64,000 bases of DNA from Verrucomicrobiota bacterium (GTDB taxonomy: Bacteria > Verrucomicrobiota > Verrucomicrobiia > CAIQCK01). The DNA lies in the NCBI GenBank assembly GCA_016222825.1, contig JACRQF010000014.1, positions 310,001-374,000 of the forward strand. Reading direction: 5' to 3'. Shown here piece after piece: positions 46,023 to 54,905 of this stretch. A model generated the notes under the pieces. It was given only the letters and a program-made list of their open reading frames with translations, was not told where the DNA came from and made no database searches. The first letter of the stretch is position 1; each line of letters opens with the position of its first letter. A program made the position numbers and the translations under genes.

Positions 46023-47408
46023 CTACGCTCTCTTGAACCGCCTGCAAACGGCGTAGAGCACCACCTGTTCCGTTGCCAGCGCGCACAAGCTGGCGATGGG
46101 CGAGATGCGCGCGCTGAGCCACGGTGTCAGGCTCACCATTGCCGCCACCGAGAGCACCAGCACGGTAATGTTGAGCAGCTTCGCCGCCGTCAACATGCGA
46201 CTGTGGCCGGCGGCGAGCAGCTTGCCGTTGCGGTATTCGTTCCAGACGGCGATCAACGGCAGGAACATCGAGACGCGCAGCACGTCCTTGATGAACGGCA
46301 ACAAAGCCGCCGGCGCCTGGAACGCGTGTTGCAGCAGCCAGTCGCCCAGCGGCGTCCACGCCAGCAAACCGACGATGACCGTCGCGCCGACGCCGGTCTG
46401 CACGCAGAACCAACCCACCGTGCGGTCACGCCGGTCGTGCGGATGCGCGCCGACCAGCGGCGCGCTGAAGAATAGCGACACCTGATGGATCATGAACAGC
46501 GGCCCCATCAGCAGATAGGTCACGACGCTGCCGATCGTGGCGCTCGCGATAACGTTCTGCGGATTTGGAAGGCGCGAGAGGCCGGCGTTGATGATGGACA
46601 TCGTCATCGCGCCCGTGATGGCGGCGACGACCAGCGGCAGGTAGAACATCGCCACGCGCCGGAACGTCAGCGGCGGCGCGGTCGTTTCGGTGCGCGGCTG
46701 TTGCAGCGGCATCGAGTGGAACCATTTCCGGAAACTGCCGAATGCCGACACCGCCTCCACGGCCATACCCGTGAGGAAGATGACGCTGCCGCGCAGGCCG
46801 CTGTCCAGCCAGCCGGTCTTCGCGAAGAGCGCGGCCAGCCCGAGCATGACCACCACGCGAAGCGCCATGCCGAGCGTGATCCAGAGCGTCTTCTGTTTCA
46901 CCAGCAGCACCGAGTGGAAAATGCTGCGCAGCACCGAGAACAACGAGATGAACATCAGCAGCCGAAACACATCCACCGCCGCCGGGAAAAGCTCGTCGCG
47001 CGCGCCCATCCAGCCATGAATCACGAGATACGCCAGCGGCGTCCACGCGATGGCGAGGCAGATGAGCTGGTCTATCAGCCCGGCGAGCAACGCCACGCGC
47101 ATGTAGGTGGCCCAGCCCGCGCGGTCGCGCACGAGCGCCGCGCCGGTTTGTCGCAACATCACCATCGGCGACTCGGCCAGCACGCAGATGGAGTTGGCGA
47201 CGGCGTAGGAGGCGACCGACTGCGCCGGCTGCGAGGTGCGGTTGAGCGAGCCGTTGATGATGGCGTGGCTGAGCGTCATCATCGCGTTGCTGGCTGCCAG
47301 CGGGGCGTAGAACTTCCATAGCGTCCACTGGCTGACGCCGGTTTCGGGCGGCGGCGCGGCGGCCGGCGGCGCGACAGGCAGCTCTTCGTTGTCGAAAGGT
47401 TCGCTCAC
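46023..47408 (-). CDS. MOP/MATE-like multi-pass membrane protein (ANK-like)
   Basis: A 461-residue inner-membrane protein with about 12 hydrophobic segments in two similar halves, each starting near FYAPLAASNAMMTLSHAIINGSL and FYLPLVVAAITGAMTMSIINAGLSR. The repeated pattern (PL-x(9)-M-x4-I-N-x-G/S-L) is typical of the MOP superfamily, and the sequence style resembles bacterial relatives of ANK/ANKH. The N-terminus is Pro/Ala-rich and probably cytoplasmic. The transported substrate is unknown. Confidence 0.65.
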   Translation of the reverse strand: MSEPFDNEELPVAPPAAAPPPETGVSQWTLWKFYAPLAASNAMMTLSHAIINGSLNRTSQPAQSVASYAVANSICVLAESPMVMLRQTGAALVRDRAGWATYMRVALLAGLIDQLICLAIAWTPLAYLVIHGWMGARDELFPAAVDVFRLLMFISLFSVLRSIFHSVLLVKQKTLWITLGMALRVVVMLGLAALFAKTGWLDSGLRGSVIFLTGMAVEAVSAFGSFRKWFHSMPLQQPRTETTAPPLTFRRVAMFYLPLVVAAITGAMTMSIINAGLSRLPNPQNVIASATIGSVVTYLLMGPLFMIHQVSLFFSAPLVGAHPHDRRDRTVGWFCVQTGVGATVIVGLLAWTPLGDWLLQHAFQAPAALLPFIKDVLRVSMFLPLIAVWNEYRNGKLLAAGHSRMLTAAKLLNITVLVLSVAAMVSLTPWLSARISPIASLCALATEQVVLYAVCRRFKRA

Positions 47409-47504
47409 AAGACTCGCCGCAGTGTGTGGAGTCGCGGCGGGAATATCAAGCGAACGGCAGTGCCCAGCCTTGCCGTCGTCGCGGCGGTCGCTTATAAGGT
47501 TTGC

Positions 47505-48239
47505 ATGACCACCGATTTCGTCCGCCCTGACAAACGCCAGCCCGACCAGTTGCGCCGCGTGCGCATCCGCAAGAACTACGTCCGCTCCGCGCTCGGCTCG
47601 GCGCTGTGCGAGTTCGGCAGGACGCGCGTCATCTGCGTCGCCAGCGTCGAGGATGAGGTGCCGCGCTGGATGAAGATCCAGAAGGTTTCCGGCGGCTGGA
47701 TCACTGGCGAATACGCCATGCTCCCCTACGCCGGCGGCGGCCGCAAACAGCGCGAGAGCACCCGCGGCAAGCTCGACGGCCGCACAGTGGAAATCCAGCG
47801 CCTCGTCGGCCGCGCCCTGCGCGCGGTGATTGATCTGGAAAAGCTTGGCCCGCGCACGGTCTGGGTTGACTGCGACGTGCTGGAGGCCGACGGCGGCACC
47901 CGCACGGCGGCGATCACCGGCGCGTTCGTCGCGCTTTGCCTGGCTCTACGCAAGCTGCAGAAGGAAAAGCTGATCACCGACTGGCCGATCAAGCGACAGA
48001 TCGCCGCTATCAGCGTCGGCCTCCTCGAAGGCACGCCGATCCTCGACCTTTGCTACGCCGAGGACTCCAAGGCCGCCGTGGACATGAACGTCGTGATGAC
48101 CGACGCCGGCGAGTTCGTCGAGGTTCAGGGTAGCGGCGAGGAGGCGACGTTCACCGCCGAGCAGCTCCAGCAGATGCTCGCGCTCGCCGAGAAAGGCATC
48201 CGCGAGCTGATGACGTTGCAGAAGCGCGTGATCGGTTAA
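47505..48239 (+). CDS. rph: ribonuclease PH
   Basis: A 244-residue 3'-5' phosphorolytic exoribonuclease that trims tRNA 3' ends. Landmarks are GSALCEFGRTRVICVASVE, GWITGEYAMLPYAGGGRKQRE, IQRLVGRALRAVIDLEKLGPRT, DCDVLEADGGTRTAAITGA and DLCYAEDSKAAVDMNVVMT. The start at 47505 (MTTDFVRPDKR) is standard; the frame upstream to 47424 is unsupported. Confidence 0.95.
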   Translation: MTTDFVRPDKRQPDQLRRVRIRKNYVRSALGSALCEFGRTRVICVASVEDEVPRWMKIQKVSGGWITGEYAMLPYAGGGRKQRESTRGKLDGRTVEIQRLVGRALRAVIDLEKLGPRTVWVDCDVLEADGGTRTAAITGAFVALCLALRKLQKEKLITDWPIKRQIAAISVGLLEGTPILDLCYAEDSKAAVDMNVVMTDAGEFVEVQGSGEEATFTAEQLQQMLALAEKGIRELMTLQKRVIG

Positions 48240-48250
48240 CTTCCGACACG

Positions 48251-49216
48251 ATGTTCCGCCAATCCTTTATCCACATCCACGGCGTCGGGCCGAAGCTGGA
48301 GCAGGCGCTCTGGCGCGAAGGCGTTACCGACTGGTTGAAGGCGCTCGACACACCGTTGGAACGGATTGCGCACGTCAAGGCCGACTGGGTGAAACGCGGC
48401 AGCGAGGCGGCGCTGCGCGCGGCAGAGCGAGGCGACCTGGCGCACTTCGCGCAATGTTGGCCGTCGCGCGACGCGTGGCGCTGGCTGGCGGAGTTTGCCG
48501 ACCGCGTCGTTTATCTCGACATCGAAACCACCGGCGAACCGAAGGAAATCGGCGACATCACCTGCATCGGCCTCTACGACGGTCGCACGCCGAGAATGCT
48601 TGTTCACGGGCACGACCTCAACCAACTGCCAGAGGCACTCGCGCCCTATTCGCTCGTGGTGACCTACAACGGCGGGCCGTTCGACCTGCCGTTCATCCGT
48701 GCGAAGTTCCCCGGCATCCGCCTGCCGCCGCTGCACGTAGACCTTTGCCCGTCGCTGCGGCATGTCGGGTTGAAAGGCGGCCTCAAGAGCATCGAGCGCC
48801 AGGCCCATCTCGACCGGCCGGAAGTGGTCGAGGAAGCCGATGGTTGGACCGCCGTTCTGCTCTGGCGTCGGCATCTGGCCGGCGACGAACGCGCGCTGCC
48901 GACGCTGCTGCGTTATTGCGCCGAGGACATCGTTGCGCTGGAACCGTTCGCCCGCATCGCCTACAATCGCCATCTCGATGCGCTGGCTATCAAGCCGCCC
49001 GGCGTCGAGCGTCTGAAGCAAGCGCCGCGTCTGCGGCTTGACATGCCGTTCTCGCGCGAGTTGCTGGCGGAACTGACAGGCATTCATCTGCCGTCCGCGC
49101 CGTCAATGGTCCGCGAAACTGCGCCGCCGTGGCAGGCGATGGTTCGCCCGCCAGTGATGCAGTCAGCGCACGAGAAGGCGGTGGAGTGGTTGAAGAAGAA
49201 GACTGAAGAGAAGTAA
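48251..49216 (+). CDS. YprB-like ribonuclease H-fold exonuclease with helix-hairpin-helix start
   Basis: A 321-residue protein with an N-terminal hairpin (FIHIHGVGPKLEQALWREG) and a DEDD-type exonuclease core: Asp90 and Glu92 in VVYLDIETTG, Asp145 in VTYNGGPFDLPFI, and Asp in YCAEDIVALE. This matches the YprB/RNase H-like domain (PF13482). It starts 11 bases after rph and is probably coexpressed, consistent with an RNA or DNA processing role. The tail is Lys/Glu-rich. Confidence 0.82.
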   Translation: MFRQSFIHIHGVGPKLEQALWREGVTDWLKALDTPLERIAHVKADWVKRGSEAALRAAERGDLAHFAQCWPSRDAWRWLAEFADRVVYLDIETTGEPKEIGDITCIGLYDGRTPRMLVHGHDLNQLPEALAPYSLVVTYNGGPFDLPFIRAKFPGIRLPPLHVDLCPSLRHVGLKGGLKSIERQAHLDRPEVVEEADGWTAVLLWRRHLAGDERALPTLLRYCAEDIVALEPFARIAYNRHLDALAIKPPGVERLKQAPRLRLDMPFSRELLAELTGIHLPSAPSMVRETAPPWQAMVRPPVMQSAHEKAVEWLKKKTEEK

Positions 49217-49264
49217 CGCGATGCGTCAACCGCGCGTCGCAGGCAGCCGAAAGGAGAATGCTCT

Positions 49265-51556
49265 ATGAACAAGCGTGCCACGCTGTGGGTTCTCACCATC
49301 GTCGCTTCATTGTCATTGCCCGGAGCCTTCGCCGCCGAGCGCATCCTCGCGGAGAAAGGCAAAAGCGATTACGTCATCCGCCTCTGCAGCGACCCGACAC
49401 CAGCCGAGCGCCACGCGGCGGAGGAATTGAAATGTTTTCTGAAAGAGATCAGCGGCGTCGAGCTGCCGATTCGCGAAGCTGGGCCGCTGCCGGTGCGCGC
49501 CATTCTTGTAGGGCGCGATACGGAGGCCTATAAGCTCGCGAGCGGAGTGGATTGGGCGAAGCTGGGCGGCGAAGGATTTGTCGTGCGCACTTGCGGGCCG
49601 CATCTGGTGCTGGCGGGCGGACGGCCGCGCGGGACGCTTTACGCGGTCTATTCGTTCCTCGATCAGGAACTGGGCTGCCGATGGTTTGCGCCGGATTGCA
49701 GCCGCATCCCGAAGCGCGCGCGGCTGGCGGTGCGCGACCTCAACCGCACGGTCGTGCCGCGACTGGAATATCGCGAGACGTTCTCGTGGAGCGGCTATGA
49801 CGGCGATTGGGCGGCGCGCAATTTCAGCAACGGCCATGCGGTGCGGCTGACGGAGAAGCACGGCGACAAGGTCGTCTATCAAGGCTTCGTCCACACGTTC
49901 TATCCGCTGCTGCCGCCGGAGAAACATTTTGCGCAGCACCCGGAGTGGTATTCGGAGCGCAACGGCAAACGGTTCCACGAGCACGGCCAGTTGTGCCTGA
50001 CCAACCCGGAGGTCGTGCGCGAGGTCACCGCCGCCGTCCGCGCGTGGCTGCGCAAGAACCCGAAGGCCACCATCGTCTCGGTGTCGCAGAACGACTGGCA
50101 CGGCTGGTGTGAGTGCACGAAGTGCAAGGCCGTGGACGACGAGGAGGGCAGCCACAGCGGCACCTTGCTACGCTTCGTCAATCAGGTCGCCGAGGCCATC
50201 GAGAAGGAGTTCCCGCAGGTCGCCGTGGACACGCTGGCCTACCAATACACCCGCAAGCCGCCGCGCCACGTCCGCCCGCGGCCGAACGTCATCGTGCGGC
50301 TGTGCAGCATCGAGTGTTGCTTCAGCCATCCGCTGGAGAAGTGCCCGCAGAACAAGGCGTTCGTGGACGACATCGTCGGCTGGTCGAAGGTCTGTCAGCG
50401 GCTCTACATCTGGGACTACGTCACCAACTTCGCCCACTACCTCCTACCGCATCCGAACCTCGACGTGCTGGAGGCGAACATCCGGTTCTTCATCGCCCAC
50501 GGCGTGCGCGGCATCTTCGAGCAGGGCGAGTATCAGACACCCGGCGGCGAGATGTTGGAACTGCGCAGCTACATCATCGCGCGGCTGCTCTGGAACCCCG
50601 ACTACGGCGCGAAGCGCGCGCTCGATGAGTTCCTCAACGGCTACTACGGCCCCGCAGCGCCGCCGATCCGCAAATACATCCGGTTGCTGCACGACAAGGT
50701 GAAGAAGGACAACATCCACATCCGCTGCTACGTCCAGCCGACCGCCGCGTGCTTCACGCCGGAAATCATCGCGCAGGCGGAGAAACTCTTCATCGAGGCC
50801 GAGCGGCTCGCGGCAAAACAGCCGGAGATTCTCAAGCGCGTCCGCATCGCCCACATGCCGGTGCAATACACGATTCTCGCCAACGGCCGCGCATGGGCGC
50901 GCGCCGCGAAACGCGGCGGCGGCAACCCACCGGCTGCGCGCTGGGACGAGAAGGAAATCGCCGACAAGTTCCTCGCCACCGCCGCCGAAGCCGGCGTGAA
51001 GCAGGTCAGCGAGGGTGGCCAGTTTGCGCCGTTCAAGGAGAAGGTGCTCGCGCGCCTCTCCGTCCGCCGCATGAAGTCCACGCCGCCGCCCGGCACGGAG
51101 AAGCTACCGGCGAGCCGCGTCGTTGACGTGCAGGATGACGAGTTCAGTTTCTACAAAGAAGGCACGCTCTGCGGCGTTCGCAAAGACGACACCGCCTCCG
51201 ACGGCGCGTGCGCGTGGCTCACCGGCGCGGCGCACGATTGGGCAATCCAGTTTCAAATGCCGGCGGGCTATTTCAAGAAGGGCAGGCGTTATCACGCCTA
51301 CGCCGTCGTCAAGGTGCGGAAGACCAAGGACACCGGCGACGCGTTCACCTTCGGCATCTACGACACCGAAGCGAAGAAAGGCGTCGCCCACCGCCGCGTT
51401 TCCGCGAAGGACGCCGCGACCGATTGGAAGTCCTGCGATCTCGGCGTGTTCGAGCCGAAAGGCAAGCCCTACGTCTGGTTCGCTGGCTGTAAGAACGCCG
51501 ACGCTGTGCCGGAGATCCTGATCGACCGGGTTTATTTCGTGGAGGACACGAAGTAG
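49265..51556 (+). CDS. secreted DUF4838 protein (glycosidase-like, paralogue 2)
   Basis: A 763-residue paralogue of the DUF4838 lipoprotein at 40859-42772, with an ordinary signal peptide (LWVLTIVASLSLPGAFAAE). It shares the N-terminal half (RHAAEELKCFLKEISGVELPI, GRPRGTLYAVYSFLDQELGCRWF) and the DUF4838 core (VSQNDWHGWCECTKC, IWDYVTNFAHYLLPHPN, GIFEQGEYQTPGGEM). It has about 130 extra C-terminal residues forming a beta-sandwich, a possible carbohydrate-binding module. The Shine-Dalgarno AAAGGAGAA supports the start at 49265. The localisation differs from paralogue 1, which is a lipoprotein. Confidence 0.86.
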   Translation: MNKRATLWVLTIVASLSLPGAFAAERILAEKGKSDYVIRLCSDPTPAERHAAEELKCFLKEISGVELPIREAGPLPVRAILVGRDTEAYKLASGVDWAKLGGEGFVVRTCGPHLVLAGGRPRGTLYAVYSFLDQELGCRWFAPDCSRIPKRARLAVRDLNRTVVPRLEYRETFSWSGYDGDWAARNFSNGHAVRLTEKHGDKVVYQGFVHTFYPLLPPEKHFAQHPEWYSERNGKRFHEHGQLCLTNPEVVREVTAAVRAWLRKNPKATIVSVSQNDWHGWCECTKCKAVDDEEGSHSGTLLRFVNQVAEAIEKEFPQVAVDTLAYQYTRKPPRHVRPRPNVIVRLCSIECCFSHPLEKCPQNKAFVDDIVGWSKVCQRLYIWDYVTNFAHYLLPHPNLDVLEANIRFFIAHGVRGIFEQGEYQTPGGEMLELRSYIIARLLWNPDYGAKRALDEFLNGYYGPAAPPIRKYIRLLHDKVKKDNIHIRCYVQPTAACFTPEIIAQAEKLFIEAERLAAKQPEILKRVRIAHMPVQYTILANGRAWARAAKRGGGNPPAARWDEKEIADKFLATAAEAGVKQVSEGGQFAPFKEKVLARLSVRRMKSTPPPGTEKLPASRVVDVQDDEFSFYKEGTLCGVRKDDTASDGACAWLTGAAHDWAIQFQMPAGYFKKGRRYHAYAVVKVRKTKDTGDAFTFGIYDTEAKKGVAHRRVSAKDAATDWKSCDLGVFEPKGKPYVWFAGCKNADAVPEILIDRVYFVEDTK

Positions 51557-51596
51557 TGGTGAAGGCGTGCCGCCCAAGTTTCTTGATAACACCGAA

Positions 51597-51673
51597 CCGG
51601 CTAAAGCCGGGACTCCGAACCTCGAAGCCGACGCGCGCGCAGACGCAAGGTTCGGAGTCCCGGCTTTAGCCGG
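51597..51673. repeat. perfect 26-bp intergenic inverted repeat
   Basis: Bases 51597-51622 (CCGGCTAAAGCCGGGACTCC then GAACCT) are exactly complementary to 51648-51673, around a 25-base GC-rich loop. The arms also contain a small internal palindrome (CCGGCTAAAGCCGG). It lies between the DUF4838 gene stop and the next secreted-protein gene. The length and perfect match suggest an interspersed repeat more than a simple terminator. Confidence 0.85.
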
Positions 51674-51712
51674 CAACGCACCCTAAACGCAGGCAGGGCT
51701 CCGAACAACAAC

Positions 51713-53665
51713 ATGACCATGAAGACGATTTCTCATTTCACTCGACGGGCAATCTTGGTCACTTCTATCGCGTCCAGTGTTGGCTTCGCCACTCGTGCTG
51801 CCGATCCCGACCGCGACCCCGCGTGGGCGCGGGCGCATCTGAAGCCGCCCATGACGGCGGACGAGACGCGGGCATTCATGAAGCGGCTGGCGCAGTTCGT
51901 GTTCGACAATCACATGAAGCGCGATGCGAAGTCGGCGCAGCGCGGGATGATCTACGAATACTTCTGGGTCGAGCGGAAAGGCCAGCCGGACCAGTTTGTT
52001 CAGGGCGAGGCGCTGGACACGATGCACGACGGCGCATGGTTCGGCGCGGCGCTGGTGAACGCCTATCGCGCGACAGGCGACAAGTTCTACAAGGAGATGC
52101 TGACGCAGTGGATGCTGCCGTTCTACTGCAAGATGCTGAACCACTCCGACACGCTCTTCAGCGCCAAACGCAACGACGCCGCGCCGGGCGCGCACACCTT
52201 CAACAAGGAGCACGCGTTACAGGAGGGCGAGAAGGGTTTCGTGCCCTACTGGTGGGATGATGGAGGGTCGGTCAGCTTGGAGCGCCGGGGGAAGAAGCAA
52301 TCGCTCAGTCCCATCCAGTGCATGGATTTCCTCGCCGGCAAGCCGAACCCGGAGTTTCTGCTGAGCGGTTACTCGCACGGCTCGTCGAACCACATGGCGC
52401 AGGACCTAGCCGTGATGCTCCAGCAGGCGTGGCTGCTCTTGAAGAACTCAAACGAGCCAAGGGACAAGGAATTGGCTGCGGAGGTCGCCGAAGCCGCGAA
52501 GAACCTGCACGAATGCCGGATGCGCCACTTCAATCATATCCCGATGTGCTGCGCGGCGTTCGGGTTGACGAACGGCGACGCGACGGAACTGAAGCGCATC
52601 CCGGAGCAGACATGGCTGCCGGAAGACCACTACCGGCGCGCACTCTACGATTTCAAGCCGGGCGAACGTCGCGCGTTGCCGGGCTTTGCGGACGGCCAGC
52701 AGTATCGTTACTACTTTGGCACCGCGAAGGCGGGCGGGCAGTTGCCGCGGACGCTGGCGTTCAAAACCGTTTATGACGCGTTCACGGAGCCGATGCTGTA
52801 TGGCTACTACAGCGACGACTCCGCCGCGCCGCCGGGCATCAACAGGTTCGACCTCCATCCGATGAACGTCCGCGACGGCCGGCTTGAAGACTACCGCTCC
52901 GACCGCAAAGGCCCGTTCAAAGGTCCGCGCCCGATCGGTTCGCGCATGGGGCCGCAGAACATGATTTGCTGCGGCTGGGCGTTACAGGCGCTGCGAGCCA
53001 ATCCCGGCCTCTGGGAAGAGCGATACCAGCGTGAGTTTGCCAAGGACCTGCGCGTCTTTTTCGACGGCGACCCGGCGCGCGTCGAACTTGGCGGTTTGAA
53101 ACTCGCGCTCCGCAGCACGCGTCTCGCGCTGGAACTGGACTGCGAAAGCAAGTGTGGCGCTGTGATCAAGGTCTTCAGCCGGCCCGATGGTCAAGGCAGC
53201 CACGCCGTCGTCACAGTGAAGCCGGACGGATCGGCGACCGCCGCCAACGACAAAGGCGAGCCGCTTTGTGCTCAGTCGCGCGCCGCGTTTCGGTTCTCGC
53301 TTCCCTACACTGTCGCGAAGGAGCAGACGGCTGCGTGGGCCAACGGCGTCGAGCACGGGCGCTACTCGATCCAAGTCGGCGACTCGACGCGCAATTTCTA
53401 CCTCGCCAGTAGCGAGCTTCAGGCAGTGAAGGAGTTGGAGCGTGAACTTGGCGGTGGCTTGCGCACGTGGGAGGGAATCTTCAACGCGAAAGGTTACATC
53501 CCGACCGGCCTCGGATGCCACACGATCCTGCCGGGCGTGACGTGGGACAAGTTTTCCGACTCCGGCGGCTACGCGCACCTGCTCAGCGCGGCGGCGCAGT
53601 GGTTGATGTATCTGGAAAAGAAGAGCGATTGGGACGCGCAGCGCGTGTTGAGCTCGGCAAAGTAG
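51713..53665 (+). CDS. secreted protein of unknown function, about 650 residues
   Basis: The signal peptide is ILVTSIASSVGFATRAAD, preceded by the basic HFTRRA. Residues about 35-450 look helical and rich in Trp/Tyr/His (GMIYEYFWVERKGQPDQFVQGEALDTMH, GYSHGSSNHMAQDLAVMLQQAW, NMICCGWALQALR), which suggests an alpha/alpha-toroid like those of polysaccharide lyases or unsaturated glucuronyl hydrolases. The C-terminal third is beta-rich. I do not recognise the family, so an enzyme role is inference. Two starts, 51713 and 51719, are possible. It follows the second DUF4838 gene across the inverted repeat and ends 14 bases before a convergent gene. Confidence 0.65.
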   Translation: MTMKTISHFTRRAILVTSIASSVGFATRAADPDRDPAWARAHLKPPMTADETRAFMKRLAQFVFDNHMKRDAKSAQRGMIYEYFWVERKGQPDQFVQGEALDTMHDGAWFGAALVNAYRATGDKFYKEMLTQWMLPFYCKMLNHSDTLFSAKRNDAAPGAHTFNKEHALQEGEKGFVPYWWDDGGSVSLERRGKKQSLSPIQCMDFLAGKPNPEFLLSGYSHGSSNHMAQDLAVMLQQAWLLLKNSNEPRDKELAAEVAEAAKNLHECRMRHFNHIPMCCAAFGLTNGDATELKRIPEQTWLPEDHYRRALYDFKPGERRALPGFADGQQYRYYFGTAKAGGQLPRTLAFKTVYDAFTEPMLYGYYSDDSAAPPGINRFDLHPMNVRDGRLEDYRSDRKGPFKGPRPIGSRMGPQNMICCGWALQALRANPGLWEERYQREFAKDLRVFFDGDPARVELGGLKLALRSTRLALELDCESKCGAVIKVFSRPDGQGSHAVVTVKPDGSATAANDKGEPLCAQSRAAFRFSLPYTVAKEQTAAWANGVEHGRYSIQVGDSTRNFYLASSELQAVKELERELGGGLRTWEGIFNAKGYIPTGLGCHTILPGVTWDKFSDSGGYAHLLSAAAQWLMYLEKKSDWDAQRVLSSAK

Positions 53666-53679
53666 CGGAAGTCCTGGTC

Positions 53680-54813
53680 CTACATCCTCCACCGCCGCTG
53701 GCTGTCGCGGTCGGGGCGGAGCACCTTGCCGGCCTGCCGCCACGCGATCTTCGCGAGGCCGCCGAGCGAGGCGCGCATGGATTGCCAGCGGTTGCATTCG
53801 TTGAGGCAGAGCGCGCAGGGCTTCGCGGCCAGTTCGGCGCGGAACTGCCGCGCGGCGGGCGAGCGCCAGAGTTTGTGCAGGTCGAAATCAAACTCACGGA
53901 GGTTGCCGAGATTGCGGTTGATCACGAGGCACGGATAGACGTTCCAATAGGGGTCAATGTAACCGAACGCCGTCCCGGCGACGCAGGTGACGCCGCTGGT
54001 GGGATCGCGCAGCCACTGAAGGTGGCTTTCGGTGAAGTAATTCCGCCCGAAGCCGGGATGCTTGCGTTTCAACTCTGCGATGACCCCAGCCAGTTCGCCG
54101 CGCGCCGTAACGGGCCGGCAGGTCTTTTCGTTCCGGTAGTAGTGCGCCGACGGCAACGCGCCCATGAAGGCGATCTTGTGCGGCGGCACGCCTTCCTTGA
54201 CGAGCCACTCGACAAGCGCGGGGAACTCGCGGTAGTTGGCGGCGGTGAGCGTGCTGGAAATCTCGGCGCGGTAGAACGGGTAGCGCCGTTCCTGCTCGCA
54301 CGCCCATTGGAAGAGCCGCCAAGCGCGGGCGAAGTTGCCGGGTATGCCGCGGACGCGGTCATGCACCGCCTCGACGCCGTCGAGCGAGACGGCGAAGTGG
54401 CGGAGGTGGCGTCCGCTGAGGCGCGGGAGGAGAAGACCTTCGCGCTCCAGGATGCGGTCGGTTTCGATGGCGTTGGTGGCGCAACCGGTGCGGTGGCCGC
54501 GCCGGTCCAACGCCAGCCAGAACTCCACAATATCGTCGCGGTTGAACGGTTCGCCGCCGGTGGTGGCAATCTGGATGATCTGCGGGTTCTTGTCGAGGAA
54601 CCGCTCGAACTCGGCGGGCGTCATCTCCTGTGAGGCCGCTTCCGGTTGCTGGAGGTAGTTGGCCCAGATGTTGCAGTGCGTGCAGCGGCTGTCGCACTTG
54701 TAAGTGACAGCGATGAGGAACTGCGCCGGAAACGCGGGCGTCGGGTCGGCGCCGAAGCCTAGCCATCGCCGCGCGTCGTTGCGCAACGCCGCCCCGAGCC
54801 AGCGCGCCCACAA
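53680..54813 (-). CDS. radical SAM protein with C-terminal SPASM-like cysteines
   Basis: The radical SAM cluster Cys motif is CDSRCTHC (in TYKCDSRCTHCNIW), with TTGGEPFNRDD for SAM binding and HFAVSLDGVEAVHDRVRGIPG later. Near the C-terminus TCVAG and KPCALCLNECNRW give auxiliary-cluster cysteines. The start is uncertain. The only in-frame ATG (55035) would overlap the kinase gene by 130 bases with a shadow-like Arg-rich leader, so the first plausible alternative, TTG at 54813, is given. It lies just downstream of the kinase gene on the same strand. Substrate unknown; such proteins modify peptides, enzymes or small molecules. Confidence 0.72.
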   Translation of the reverse strand: MWARWLGAALRNDARRWLGFGADPTPAFPAQFLIAVTYKCDSRCTHCNIWANYLQQPEAASQEMTPAEFERFLDKNPQIIQIATTGGEPFNRDDIVEFWLALDRRGHRTGCATNAIETDRILEREGLLLPRLSGRHLRHFAVSLDGVEAVHDRVRGIPGNFARAWRLFQWACEQERRYPFYRAEISSTLTAANYREFPALVEWLVKEGVPPHKIAFMGALPSAHYYRNEKTCRPVTARGELAGVIAELKRKHPGFGRNYFTESHLQWLRDPTSGVTCVAGTAFGYIDPYWNVYPCLVINRNLGNLREFDFDLHKLWRSPAARQFRAELAAKPCALCLNECNRWQSMRASLGGLAKIAWRQAGKVLRPDRDSQRRWRM

Positions 54814-54905
54814 GCGCAGGCCGTCTCGGCCGATGGTGTCGAAGGGAAGTTGGATGGCGTTGCTCCGGTGAAGGGCAACAGCAGCCGCCGACAGCCGCCG
54901 CGCCG

